In this document: in pieces, positions 55,682-64,000 of the stretch
How the letters are laid out: every line of letters starts with the position of its first letter
Position numbering within the stretch: the first letter of the stretch is position 1
Assembly: GCF_016937655.1 (NCBI RefSeq)
Contig: NZ_JAFHKL010000013.1
Span: 62,001-126,000, forward strand
DNA length: 64,000 nt
Source of the DNA: Chromobacterium alkanivorans
GTDB lineage: Bacteria > Pseudomonadota > Gammaproteobacteria > Burkholderiales > Chromobacteriaceae
Reading direction: 5' to 3'
Translations under genes and position numbers: made by a program
Notes under the pieces: model-generated
What the model was told of the DNA's origin: nothing
Database searches by the model: none
The model's input: only the letters and a program-made list of their open reading frames with translations

Positions 55682-57922
55682 ATGTTGAGTCAGAAACGGT
55701 CGGCCTCACCGATATCAACTACACGCCGACTCGCGCCGCAATCCGCCTTCCCCCTGAACACGCTCCGCGCCGCCACCCATCTGGCCCTGATGGTGGGCTT
55801 TGGAGGCATGGCCTTGGCTCCTGCCGCGCTGGCGCAAGGCACGGACGCCGCGCCGGCCAAGGCCCAGGCCGGCAACGGCGCGCCGGAACGGCTGGAGCCG
55901 GTGGTGGTGCAAGGCCGCCGCGTCTACGCCGGCGGCCAGCTGGCCACCGATAGCCGGGTGGGCGTGCTGGGCAATCTGGACGTGATGGACACGCCGTTCA
56001 GCACCATCAGCTATACCGAGGACTATGTGGCCAACCAGCAGGCGCGCGAGATAGGCGCGCTGATCGGCGCCGCCGACCCTTCGGTCCACGTGGCCAGCAA
56101 GGGCACCATCCTCGAGAAATTCAATATCCGCGGTTTCTCCACCTCCGCCAACGACATCACCTTCAACGGCCTGATCGGCATGGCGCCCAATCTGCGCGGC
56201 TCCACCGAGATGGCGGCGCGGGTGGAAGTGCTGAAGGGGCCGTCCACCCTGCTCAACGGCATGCCGCCGGAAGGCAGTCTGGGCGGCAGCGTCAACATCG
56301 TGCCCAAGCGCGCGGGCAATGCGCCGCTGACCTCGGTCACCGCGACTTATGAATCCGACAATATGCCCGGCGTGCACGTGGATGCGGGCCGGCGCTTTGG
56401 CGACAGGCAGCAATGGGGCGTGCGCTTCAACGGCGTTTACCGCAACGGCGACACCGCGGTGGACAAGCAGAAACAGGGCATGAACCTGGCCTCGCTGGGC
56501 CTGGACTGGCGCGGAGAGCGCGCCCGCGTTTCGCTGGATCTCTACCACCAGCGCGAGAAGATGGACGGCATCAACTACTTCGGCATCTTCTCCATCGCCC
56601 CGGGCGTGACGCAGCTGCCCACGCCCAAGAAGGGCGATTACCAGCTGGCGCCGGATTGGGCCACCAATACCAACACCACTCAGGTGGCCTTGCTGCGCGG
56701 CGAGTACGAGCTGAGCGACGCGCTGACCCTGTACGGCGCTTATGGCCATCGCAAGGCGGATTTCGACGCCACGATCACGCGCGACACCCTGCTCAACAAC
56801 GCCGGCGATCTCAGCGTGGGCGTCTACCGCCTGGTGAACGAGGGCACTCAGAAATCCGGCGAGGCCGGCGTGCGCGGTCATTTCGACACCGGCAAGATTC
56901 AGCATAAGTGGTCGCTGGCGGCCACGCGCTTCACCTCGGAGCGCAGCTACCGGGATGGAATGGGCGCCCCCTTCATCACCAATTACTACGCGCCGTCCTT
57001 CGGTTCCAAGCCGGCGTTCCGGTTCATGGGCCGGAGCGTGCACGACAAGCTGGGCAGCATCGCCCTGGTGGACACCCTCTCCTTCATGGACGGCAAGGTG
57101 CAGTGGACGGTGGGCACGCGGCGTCAGAACGTGCAGAGCAGCAACTACGACGCCGCCGGCGCGCAAACCGCCAACTATGACCAGAGCCGCTGGTCCCCGG
57201 CCACCGCCTTGCTGGTCAAGCTATCGGACCAGCTCTCGGTTTACGGCAACTACATCCAGGGTCTGAACCAGGGCGGCGTGGCGCCGGACACGGCCAAGAA
57301 CGCCGGCGAAAGCCTGCAGCCGTATCAGACCGAGCAGTACGAGCTGGGCGCCAAGCTGGACTGGGGCGGCCTCACCCACAGCCTGAGCCTGTTCCAGATC
57401 GCCCGGCCCAGCGCTTACACCAGTCCGGACAGCAATGTCTTCGGCGTGTACGGCGAACAGCGCAACCGCGGCCTGGAATGGAGCTTCTGGGGCGAGCCCA
57501 GCCGCGGCCTGCGGCTGATGGGCGGCGCGTCCTACACCAGGGCCGAGCTGACCAAGGCGCTGGATCCGGCGCATCTGGGCAAGCAGGCCACCGGCGTGCC
57601 CAAGGTGATGGCCAAGCTGGGCGTGGAATACGACATCGCCGCCCTGCCGGGCCTGACCGCCACCGGCAACGTCCAGTACGTGGGCGAGCGCTTCGTCCGC
57701 GACAACAACCAGCTGTCCTTGCCGTCCTACACCACGTTTGACCTGGGCGCGCGCTACACCACCAAGCTGGCCTCCAAGGAAATCACCCTGCGCGCCGCGG
57801 TGCAGAACGTCGCCAACCGCGCCTACTGGGTGGGGTCGTGGAGCGGCGGCGACGGCAGCGGCTTGTCCGGCGGCCTGGGCGCGCCGCGCACCTTCCTGCT
57901 GTCCGGCACCTTGTCGTTCTAA
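55682..57922 (+). CDS. TonB-dependent siderophore receptor
   Basis: 746 residues. Long signal peptide ending ALAPAALAQG; TonB box near ERLEPVVVQG; plug domain (about 100-230) with FNIRGFS and RVEVLKGPSTLLNG; then a 22-strand-type barrel ending in LSGTLSF with the terminal aromatic residue. No ~80-residue signalling domain precedes the TonB box, so it should not relay signals to the sigma factor. It takes up ferri-siderophore, presumably the product of this locus. A good AAAGGAA site precedes the ATG. Confidence 0.93.
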   Translation: MLSQKRSASPISTTRRLAPQSAFPLNTLRAATHLALMVGFGGMALAPAALAQGTDAAPAKAQAGNGAPERLEPVVVQGRRVYAGGQLATDSRVGVLGNLDVMDTPFSTISYTEDYVANQQAREIGALIGAADPSVHVASKGTILEKFNIRGFSTSANDITFNGLIGMAPNLRGSTEMAARVEVLKGPSTLLNGMPPEGSLGGSVNIVPKRAGNAPLTSVTATYESDNMPGVHVDAGRRFGDRQQWGVRFNGVYRNGDTAVDKQKQGMNLASLGLDWRGERARVSLDLYHQREKMDGINYFGIFSIAPGVTQLPTPKKGDYQLAPDWATNTNTTQVALLRGEYELSDALTLYGAYGHRKADFDATITRDTLLNNAGDLSVGVYRLVNEGTQKSGEAGVRGHFDTGKIQHKWSLAATRFTSERSYRDGMGAPFITNYYAPSFGSKPAFRFMGRSVHDKLGSIALVDTLSFMDGKVQWTVGTRRQNVQSSNYDAAGAQTANYDQSRWSPATALLVKLSDQLSVYGNYIQGLNQGGVAPDTAKNAGESLQPYQTEQYELGAKLDWGGLTHSLSLFQIARPSAYTSPDSNVFGVYGEQRNRGLEWSFWGEPSRGLRLMGGASYTRAELTKALDPAHLGKQATGVPKVMAKLGVEYDIAALPGLTATGNVQYVGERFVRDNNQLSLPSYTTFDLGARYTTKLASKEITLRAAVQNVANRAYWVGSWSGGDGSGLSGGLGAPRTFLLSGTLSF

Positions 57923-57978
57923 GCATCCGCTTCGCGGACTTTGAGCCTTCCCTGCCGGCCATGCGGGGCGTTTGACCG

Positions 57979-58002
57979 ACGCCGCGGCTTTCGCCGCGGC
58001 GT
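57979..58002. terminator. Terminator between receptor and DUF1484 copy 2
   Basis: ACGCCGCGG (57979-57987) pairs with CCGCGGCGT (57994-58002), with an extra C-G pair closing the small loop. It lies between convergent genes. Confidence 0.6.
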
Positions 58003-58010
58003 TGTCGCGT

Positions 58011-58325
58011 TTACATCACTTCGCAAATCAGCCTATGGCCGGCTTGCAGCTCCTGGCGCACCGGTTCCAGCAAGGCCACGATCTGATCGCAGTTCAGCGT
58101 CTTGTTTTCCGGACAGCTCAGCAATAAGGACATCAGCGCCTGCAAGCTCTGGGTGGCGGAGTGAAAGCGCAGCACGCTGCGGGTCAGGCCCTCGTCCACC
58201 TCCAGATAGCGGCGGTCCAGGCTTTGGCACAAGGCCTCCAGTTCCGGCCGGCCCTGGGCGTTGACGCGCAGTTCTTGCAGCAGGTCTTGCAGTTGCAGCA
58301 AGGCCGGGGCGGTGTTGGCGTTCAT
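58011..58325 (-). CDS. DUF1484-like protein, copy 2
   Basis: 104 residues, helical, clearly a paralogue of 30779-31108 (LQALMSLLLSCPENKTLNCDQ against LHAMMSLLLNCQENQQINCEQ). The ATG overlaps the TGA of an upstream short reading frame (ATGA), with GGGAGG seven bases before it. No motif suggests a function. Confidence 0.65.
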   Translation of the reverse strand: MNANTAPALLQLQDLLQELRVNAQGRPELEALCQSLDRRYLEVDEGLTRSVLRFHSATQSLQALMSLLLSCPENKTLNCDQIVALLEPVRQELQAGHRLICEVM

Positions 58326-58456
58326 GGTCGGTCCTCCCGGAGAAGGGCGTGAGCGGGGGACTGCCGGCTGAAATTAAATATCTTCATTATGAACTCCACA
58401 AACATCTGCTTTAGGAATGCCTGCATGGCACGCGCGGAGGGCGTGGGCAGGCTCAT
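58322..58456 (-). CDS. Conserved short reading frame upstream of DUF1484 copy 2
   Basis: 44 codons, MSLPTPSARAMQAFLKQ onward, then MFVEFIMKIFNFSRQSP, ending LLREDRP with its TGA overlapping the DUF1484 ATG. The central part has a strongly conserved counterpart at 31105-31194. The first ATG has no visible ribosome-binding site, so translation might begin at the internal ATG at 58405. Coupled translation with the DUF1484 gene is likely if it is expressed. Confidence 0.4.
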   Translation of the reverse strand: MSLPTPSARAMQAFLKQMFVEFIMKIFNFSRQSPAHALLREDRP

Positions 58457-59211
58457 GGCCGCGCTGTTGGGCGCGGCGCATGGCAGCCTGAGTGGGGAAG
58501 GCGGGAGCGTCAAGGCAGAGCTTGTGTTGTTTTGAGTGTGTGGCCTGGGAAGATGAAAACGCCAATGTGCGAATTTGGCGGCTAGAGAGCAAAAGTTTAT
58601 TTTCGCCATGTTGCGTATTTCCATCACCTTGGTTCTGGCGGTTTTAGTGCATAGGCAAGAGGGATACTAGCTTGAGAAGCTGAAGTAAATGCGGAATGGA
58701 GTCAGAGAATTTTTATATGCCATTGGTGATTTTTTGCGCTTGCCAAAGCAAGGAGGTAGCTAGCGAATATAAGGAAAGCGGTGTTATAGCGTTATCACGC
58801 TAAGGCATGCTCAACCGGGTAATGTGACATCGACTTTAGATGACTTTAGTATTTTTGATCTGTGTTGCAATAACTTTATTGTGCTGCGGTATAACCCTTT
58901 TGAATAATGGTGAATGGCAAAGAATAGGCAGATGAAAAATGAGCTTGTTATCGAGTTTGCAAGTTATTGACATTGGGGTAAGCGTGTGGGCAGAGTATTT
59001 ATTGACGGCGCTTCTCGGTTAAGTTTTATGTCTTCTTATTAAGCCGTGATGCGAAGAGGTGATTCTGTTAATAAAGGGTTGCTTTGTTTTTATGGGGAAC
59101 ACTTAATTTTAGGAGAGTGAGAATGGAGCGCTAGGAAAACAGGTTTTAACGGCGAACTGATTCGGCGGCGCAAGCGAACAGTTAAATAAAATCCAAAAAA
59201 GAGGAGACGCC
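58457..59211. other. AT-rich intergenic region before the porin gene
   Basis: About 755 bases. The left part is homologous to the region upstream of DUF1484 copy 1 and probably carries that gene's promoter. The 28-base motif at 58846-58873 is shared with 31764-31791. No open frame of interest. A region this long and AT-rich may hold an unannotated regulatory RNA, but I cannot show one. Confidence 0.5.
58846..58873. promoter_or_regulatory. Motif shared with the small-peptide cluster region
   Basis: TTAGTATTTTTGATCTGTGT and its continuation match 31764-31791 at 23 of 28 positions; both lie about 235 bases beyond a shared CATGTTGC block in gaps next to DUF1484 genes. Confidence 0.35.
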
Positions 59212-60237
59212 ATGGAGATAAGAGGAATTGTTGCAGCTGGAGCGCTGCTGACGGATGCGTATGCATACGCCGACGATGGTTTGACCATTTCCGGTTGGAT
59301 CGATCTCAATATAGAAAGAGTTTCTTCGGAGCAAGGTGCCGTCCAACGGATTTCCAGCGGCGGCTTGAACTCCTCCCGGCTGATGTTCAGCGCTTCGGAA
59401 ACCCTGGGCAATGGTTGGAAAGCGTTTTTTGCTTATGAGGTGCAATTTGACGCCAGTTCCGGCGACGGCGCTGCGACTCGGCAATCGTTCATCGGCATGA
59501 CCGGCCCCTATGGTTCCTTGACTTTGGGCCGCCAGCATACGCCGTCGTACTGGGTTGCCGGTTATGCGGACCCAAGCTGGTCCGCCAATTACAGCATGGT
59601 CAACAATATGCAGTTCTTCTATGGGCCTTATCGCGAGAGCAATTCAATCAACTACGACACGCCGCGCATGGGAGGCGTGCAGGGCCGTTTCATGTATGCC
59701 GCCGGGGCCGAAGACGGCAGCCGCAACGGCCGCTACCTGAGCGCCGGCATTGATTACCGCAATGGCCCTTTCTATGCCGGCTTGGTCAGTGATCTGAGCA
59801 ACACCAAGAGCCTTGCCGTTGGTTCCAAGACGATTCTGACGGCGCGCGATCACTATTTGGCGCTGACCTACCGTTTTGGCGACCTCGAGCCCACCTTTAT
59901 CTACCACCGCTATGACGGGTATTACGCATATCCGCCGTACACGGCCTTCCAGAGCAAAGGTTGGGACCGGCAGATCGGCGTGCGTTATCAGGTGAACGAG
60001 CGCAACAGCCTTTTTGGCAGCCATGTTCACCGCAAGGATGCCGAGCAGGCCGATTTGTCCGACGCGGACGGCATGGTGGTTGGCTACGCCTATCGCTTCA
60101 CCAAGCGTACCGACGCCTACCTGAATTACGCGCGAGTCATCGCCAAACGCCAGGCGGCGATTGCTTACCCGGTAACCTTCTCCAGTCATCCCGCGCCGAG
60201 CAGCGGCGTGCAGCTTGGATTGCGCCACGGCTTTTGA
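59212..60237 (+). CDS. Gram-negative porin (outer membrane)
   Basis: 341 residues. A 16-strand general porin of the beta-proteobacterial type: SGWIDLNIERVSS at the N terminus, FIGMTGPYGSLTLGRQHTPS (the L3 region follows), and the C-terminal LGLRHGF with terminal Phe. The signal peptide looks short and atypical (MEIRGIVAAGALLTDAYAYA, cut before DDG). The AGAGGAG site supports the ATG at 59212. It is followed at about 65 bases by the LVIVD protein, so the two may be co-transcribed. Confidence 0.88.
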   Translation: MEIRGIVAAGALLTDAYAYADDGLTISGWIDLNIERVSSEQGAVQRISSGGLNSSRLMFSASETLGNGWKAFFAYEVQFDASSGDGAATRQSFIGMTGPYGSLTLGRQHTPSYWVAGYADPSWSANYSMVNNMQFFYGPYRESNSINYDTPRMGGVQGRFMYAAGAEDGSRNGRYLSAGIDYRNGPFYAGLVSDLSNTKSLAVGSKTILTARDHYLALTYRFGDLEPTFIYHRYDGYYAYPPYTAFQSKGWDRQIGVRYQVNERNSLFGSHVHRKDAEQADLSDADGMVVGYAYRFTKRTDAYLNYARVIAKRQAAIAYPVTFSSHPAPSSGVQLGLRHGF

Positions 60238-60302
60238 TGGCGATCGAGTTCTTGTCTCAGGCTCGGCGGCGCCGGGCTCCCACAACCATAAGGAGAGAGA
60301 AA

Positions 60303-62069
60303 ATGAACAAGACACGAAATCATGGTTTGACCCTGCCCTGCGCTATGGCGGCGTTCGCCCTGTCATTGCTGGCAAGCCCGACCGGGGCGCAGACGCCCCT
60401 GGCCGCGCCAGCGACGCCCGGCACGCCCAAGGCGCAGGATCCTCACGTCGCCGCTTGGCTGCGTCTGACGCCGGAACGCCGGCCTGTGCCCCTCAAGCCG
60501 GGCGTAGACTACGGGATGGACCCCGCGACCGGCCAATTCGTCTGGCCGAAGGCCACGCCAGAGCAGCATGAAGGGCAACGGTTTCCGGGTGAGATGACCA
60601 GCTGGGACAAGAAGAGCTTCGCCAAGAATATGGAGGTATTGGCTTTTTATCCCGGCGTCGGTTCGCCTTTCCATGCCTGGAACAATATCGCCGACTTCGA
60701 CGGACGCCGTTACCTTTATATTCATGATCGAGATTACCTGCGGATCATGGACGTGACCGATCCCGCAAAAGGCCGGGTCGTCTTTTCTCGGGGCGGCGTG
60801 TGGGGGCCGAAAGGTCCAAGCGAGAAGTTCGACGCGGACAATGTCCAGGACTACCTGGGCGGAGCCACCATCGCCTGGAGCAAGAAGCTGGGTAAACCGG
60901 TGCTGGTCGCGTCTTTCGAAATCGGCCGCTACGGTCTGATGACGGACAAGAGCGAGCAGGCCGACAAGGTGGCCGCGCAGCGTCGCTACAACTCGCTGAA
61001 AGGTTTCAAGGTGTTCGCCATGGATGGGCCGTTGCCACACCAATGGCGGCTGTTGGCCACTCGCACTACCGACTACACGCATCCCGATGCGCCTATCGGA
61101 CAGCAGCAGGGCTCCGGCTCGCTCGATGCGCCCGAGTACTACGGCGGCAAGTACATGATATTGGCGGCCGCGCCCGACGATAGCTACGGTTTGACCGAGT
61201 ACCCCAACTACCTCTACTCGCCGGGCTACCAGGTTTGGGACATGTCTGATCCGGCGAAGCCGGTCTTTATTTCCCAGATATCCGTGCCGGGGCAGATTCT
61301 TGGCAAGCCGGCCGATGAACAGGCCTATCTGATGAACCCGCGCGCCGGCAACCGCACCTCGTGGATGGGCGCGCGGATTCCCCTTTTCCTGCCCAAGCCC
61401 TTGGAAAACGGCGGCAAGATCGGCTTCGGCGCGATGGGCGGCCTCGGCCTGTACGCGTTTGATCTATCCAACCCGGCCAAGCCCAAGGTGCTAGGCAACG
61501 TCAATACGCCGCCCAGCTTTGCCGGCACGGAATTCGACAACGCCGATGTCAGCCAGTACGCGCGCACCGGCTTCGTATTCACCAGCGGCTATCCGATGAA
61601 TCGGGATTGCTACGAGCCCTACAAGGATATCTTTGTTGTCGATGCGCGTGATCCGTCGCGTATGAAGGTGGCGACAAAACTGCCGCAGCCCGTGGTACCC
61701 GCGGGCGCTGCGTTCACCAGCTTTTGCCAGCGCGGAGGCAATTTCGGACCTAAGCGGGCGAATGCGATCGGCCAGCCCGATACCTGGCGCCAGGGTGTGC
61801 TGCCTTACTCGTTTTATAACGCCGGGGTTCAGATTTTCGATGTCAGAAACCCCGCCAAGCCCAGCATTGCCGGTTATTTCGTTCCTGCGCTGGCCGATGA
61901 AACCGAACTGCCGGAATACACGCTTGGTAAAGGCGTGCTGGCGATTTACACCGAGTACGATCGCAACATCATCTGGGCGTTTACCGAAAACGGCGCTTAC
62001 GCGCTATCCAGCCCTCTACTGGGCAAGCCGGTGCTAGGCGCGCCGGCCAAACCGTGGCCGCGACGCTAA
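60303..62069 (+). CDS. Secreted LVIVD-repeat beta-propeller protein
   Basis: 588 residues with a signal peptide (LLASPTGAQ). Repeated Y/F-x-x-D-x-S/R-N/D-P-A-K segments mark LVIVD-type propeller blades: IMDVTDPAKG, VWDMSDPAKPVFI, AFDLSNPAKPKVL, VVDARDPSRM, IFDVRNPAKPSIA. It is probably periplasmic or surface-exposed. Ligand or activity is not visible. Partnership with the upstream porin is inferred from gene order. GGAGAGAG precedes the ATG. Confidence 0.75.
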   Translation: MNKTRNHGLTLPCAMAAFALSLLASPTGAQTPLAAPATPGTPKAQDPHVAAWLRLTPERRPVPLKPGVDYGMDPATGQFVWPKATPEQHEGQRFPGEMTSWDKKSFAKNMEVLAFYPGVGSPFHAWNNIADFDGRRYLYIHDRDYLRIMDVTDPAKGRVVFSRGGVWGPKGPSEKFDADNVQDYLGGATIAWSKKLGKPVLVASFEIGRYGLMTDKSEQADKVAAQRRYNSLKGFKVFAMDGPLPHQWRLLATRTTDYTHPDAPIGQQQGSGSLDAPEYYGGKYMILAAAPDDSYGLTEYPNYLYSPGYQVWDMSDPAKPVFISQISVPGQILGKPADEQAYLMNPRAGNRTSWMGARIPLFLPKPLENGGKIGFGAMGGLGLYAFDLSNPAKPKVLGNVNTPPSFAGTEFDNADVSQYARTGFVFTSGYPMNRDCYEPYKDIFVVDARDPSRMKVATKLPQPVVPAGAAFTSFCQRGGNFGPKRANAIGQPDTWRQGVLPYSFYNAGVQIFDVRNPAKPSIAGYFVPALADETELPEYTLGKGVLAIYTEYDRNIIWAFTENGAYALSSPLLGKPVLGAPAKPWPRR

Positions 62070-62187
62070 GCACTTCATCAAGGAGCGGGTTCCGGCGCGG
62101 TATCCGCTGAAGTTTGAAGGACTGAAGCCGCCGCGTCGCGTTTCCAGGCCGGGCGTGATGCCCGGCCTTGTCGCGTTAACTGGCGGT

Positions 62188-63180
62188 TCAATCAAAGCTC
62201 AACTCCACGGTGGCCTCGGCATTGACCAGGCCGGGCCGGATGGCGGGGCCGCTGGCTGCGTAGCGCACCACCATGGGCAGCGCGTGCTGTTGCCTGACCG
62301 CCAGGCTGGTGAATTCGGTGCCCAGTAGATACACGCCGGTTTCGCCCTGGCGTTGCAGCTCCAGCCCAATGCCCTGGGCGCTGTCCGGCCCGCCGGCGAT
62401 GCTCAGCAGCGTGCCGGCGGCGCCGAGCGCGTTGGCGTCGCTCAGCTTGGCGCGGACGCTGGTGCCGGGTGCGCAGTCCAGGCCGATGTTGAACGGCTTA
62501 TCGCCGGCGCGGCCGGCGCCGGCGAAGTCGCGGGTGTTGACGTCGGGCAGGCGGACGGTCTGGCTGGCGTTGCGGAACGAGCAGCCGATCACCCGGATGG
62601 CGGGCTGATTGAAGGTGTAGGTGTAGAGCGGCTGTCCGTGATCGCCGCCTTTCTTGTTCTTGTAGTTGACGGCATAGCTTTCCGGATTGAGCCGCCCAGA
62701 TGTCACCGGGCCGGTTGTGACCAGTTCGAAAGTGTCGGTAATGGTGATGGTGCCTTGCAAGGGCATGCCGCGTAGATTGGTGCGGCCATTGTTCAGACTT
62801 GTGGTGCTGAAGGTCTGAGATTTTCCGGAGTGGGTATTGTTGTTTATCCAGCGAATGCCGATGCCGGAAGTTTGGGTTTTTCTGACGCCGCTAATAGATG
62901 AGCTGTCGTTGTCGGTATTGCCATAGGACAAAAAGGCGTACCAGTTGCGTTGGCCGTTGGCATTGTTTCTGTCGCATGTGATCTTGGTTTGCAGCACCTC
63001 CCTGGCGATCAGATGTCCGGCGGGCGCCAGGTATGGAATCACCAAGGGATCGGGGAGAGCCTGGACGATGGTCGACGAAACCACCCTGCAATCGGCATGG
63101 CTTGGACGGCTGCAACTGCCCAGCGCCAATAGCAAGGCAAGGCAGGCCAGCAACGGTAGGCGGTTAGGAGGTGTGTTCAT
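62188..63180 (-). CDS. Fimbrial tip adhesin-like protein
   Basis: 330 residues. An AAAGGA site precedes ATG 63180 (MNTPPNRLPLL); upstream codons come from a repeat, not the gene. The signal sequence ends LALGSC, a possible lipobox, although the protein could also be processed by ordinary signal peptidase. The C-terminal half has the donor-strand-accepting pilin pattern: VRLPDVNTRDFAGAG, FNIGLDCAPGTSV, LPMVVRYAASG, and terminal ATVELSFD. The N-terminal half would be the receptor-binding lectin-like domain. It lies after the usher, as in chaperone-usher operons. Confidence 0.72.
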   Translation of the reverse strand: MNTPPNRLPLLACLALLLALGSCSRPSHADCRVVSSTIVQALPDPLVIPYLAPAGHLIAREVLQTKITCDRNNANGQRNWYAFLSYGNTDNDSSSISGVRKTQTSGIGIRWINNNTHSGKSQTFSTTSLNNGRTNLRGMPLQGTITITDTFELVTTGPVTSGRLNPESYAVNYKNKKGGDHGQPLYTYTFNQPAIRVIGCSFRNASQTVRLPDVNTRDFAGAGRAGDKPFNIGLDCAPGTSVRAKLSDANALGAAGTLLSIAGGPDSAQGIGLELQRQGETGVYLLGTEFTSLAVRQQHALPMVVRYAASGPAIRPGLVNAEATVELSFD

Positions 63181-63215
63181 CTGGGTATCCTTTTCTTTGC
63201 TTAAGCGCGGCGCGT

Positions 63216-63358
63216 AGAACCTATTTACGATCTTGCGAGCTAGAGCGAGACAAGGCGAAAACGAGCGAAAAAGCGGAATGTACTCGTGGTACATGAGCAC
63301 TTGAGTTCGGTTTCAACGCCGTATCGCCGACGCGCAGCAGATCGTAAACAGGTTCTTA
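63216..63358 (-). repeat. MITE-like repeat between usher and adhesin genes
   Basis: Begins AGAACCTATTTACGATCTTG and ends GATCGTAAACAGGTTCTT. Its right edge supplies the stop codon of the leftward usher gene (TTA at 63356-63358), so insertion happened at the very end of that gene. Confidence 0.8.
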
Positions 63359-64000
63359 GAGGCAGGGCAGCTCCAGCCGCAGGTAATGCCGCCCCGGCTT
63401 GGCGGGCGGCAGCTTATAGCGAGCGCTGCAGCCGCCGTCGCTCCATTTCACGGCCAGCAGGCCTTGCGGCTGCGTGAGCAAGAGCAGCGTCCGGCCTTGC
63501 GGGTCCGCGATGCCCAGCGGCTGGCCGGCGGCGTCTTCCACGCTGGCGCCAAAGGGCACAGCGCTGCCGTCGCGGCGACGCAGACTGAATTGAACGCGGC
63601 GGCCGCTGCGCGCCTTGAACACGGCCTTCACTACCGCGCCGCGGCGCGGCACCACTTGCTTGACGCCGTCTTCCAGCTCCAGCGCGGCGCCCAACTGGCG
63701 GCTATCCAAGCTCAGGCTGTTGGCGCGGTAAGGCTGGGCGTCGGCGCGCACGCTGTAGCCGTTGCCGCTCAGGCCGGTGGCGCCGTCCACTTGCAGCAGG
63801 GCGAAGGTGTCGCCGACGGCGCGGCTGAGGTTGACGCCGCCGGCGTGGACGACGACGGCGCCGCTGGCGCCCAGGCTGGCGGATTGATGATTGCGCGCGG
63901 TGCTGTAAGCGGCGCTCAGCTGCGCGGCGTCGCCCTGATGGACGCCGCTGGCGCTCAGGCTGGCGTCGCCCTGGCTGTCGCGGCCCACGGAGACGGTATA
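63356..64000 (-). CDS. C-terminal part of an outer-membrane usher (partial)
   Basis: 214 codons that run off the right edge. The pattern is that of a PapC/FimD usher C terminus: AGGVNLSRAVGDTFALLQVDG, then the plug-like DSRQLGAALELEDGVKQVVPRRGAVVKAVFKARSGRRVQF, and the terminal Cys pair (GGCSARY, ELPCL). It exports and assembles pilus subunits through the outer membrane. The stop codon is formed at the edge of a MITE. Confidence 0.85.
   Translation of the reverse strand, partial: YTVSVGRDSQGDASLSASGVHQGDAAQLSAAYSTARNHQSASLGASGAVVVHAGGVNLSRAVGDTFALLQVDGATGLSGNGYSVRADAQPYRANSLSLDSRQLGAALELEDGVKQVVPRRGAVVKAVFKARSGRRVQFSLRRRDGSAVPFGASVEDAAGQPLGIADPQGRTLLLLTQPQGLLAVKWSDGGCSARYKLPPAKPGRHYLRLELPCL

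Noticed and set aside
63181-63300. N-terminal extension of the adhesin-like gene to 63300
   Set aside because: Those codons derive from the MITE; the AAAGGA site and signal peptide place the start at 63180.

Overview
The window is GC-rich beta-proteobacterial chromosome, most likely a Chromobacterium (Neisseriales). The evidence is the origin-proximal order mnmE-yidC-yidD-rnpA-rpmH // dnaA-dnaN-gyrB, two paralogues that look like DUF1484 (a family I recall as confined to Chromobacterium and Ralstonia-type genomes), and very GC-biased codon use in the core genes. The species is not determined.

Layout. 1-4707: end of a plus-strand operon with a LuxC-LuxE-like fusion protein, a second LuxE/PaaK-like adenylating enzyme and a GNAT acetyltransferase. 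4718-6609: a small membrane protein and a LysR regulator. 6632-16031: replication-origin region, with the gene direction switching at the rpmH/dnaA gap (one consensus DnaA box). 16184-20558: a visibly AT-rich three-gene block next to gyrB (C5-cytosine methyltransferase, GHKL/MORC-type ATPase, unknown 420-aa protein), probably an acquired restriction-like or defence module. 21052-30692: a type VI secretion spike (VgrG), a nuclease-type effector with a PD-(D/E)XK/VRR-NUC-like core, and three DUF3396-like immunity paralogues, two with decayed 3' ends. 30779-35895: a DUF1484 gene, then a cluster I do not recognise: a 45-residue peptide, an LpxL-like acyltransferase, an acyl carrier protein, a CPBP membrane protease, an S49 (SppA-like) peptidase and a secreted protein.

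36015-57922 is a siderophore locus: histidine decarboxylase, stand-alone aryl carrier protein, Cy-Cy-A-carrier NRPS, flavin N-monooxygenase, PCP-C NRPS, ECF sigma factor, two half-size ABC exporters, two FecCD permeases, an ATPase, a binding lipoprotein and a TonB-dependent receptor. Three Fur-box-like sites lie in its control regions. The gene set matches anguibactin/acinetobactin-type assembly (dihydroxybenzoate, a heterocycle from Cys/Ser/Thr, N-hydroxyhistamine). Dihydroxybenzoate synthesis, its AMP ligase and the phosphopantetheinyl transferase are not in the window. 58011-62069 holds the second DUF1484 gene, a porin and an LVIVD-repeat secreted protein. 62188-64000 holds a fimbrial tip adhesin-like protein and the C-terminal end of an outer-membrane usher.

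Repeats: a roughly 145-bp MITE-like element with inverted ends (about six copies, several directly after stop codons), and a roughly 119-bp tandem array of seven units after the N-monooxygenase gene.

Best candidates for undescribed biology are the peptide/acyltransferase/ACP/protease cluster (31976-35895), the methyltransferase-GHKL-unknown trio (16184-20558), and the conserved short reading frame that overlaps the start of both DUF1484 genes.
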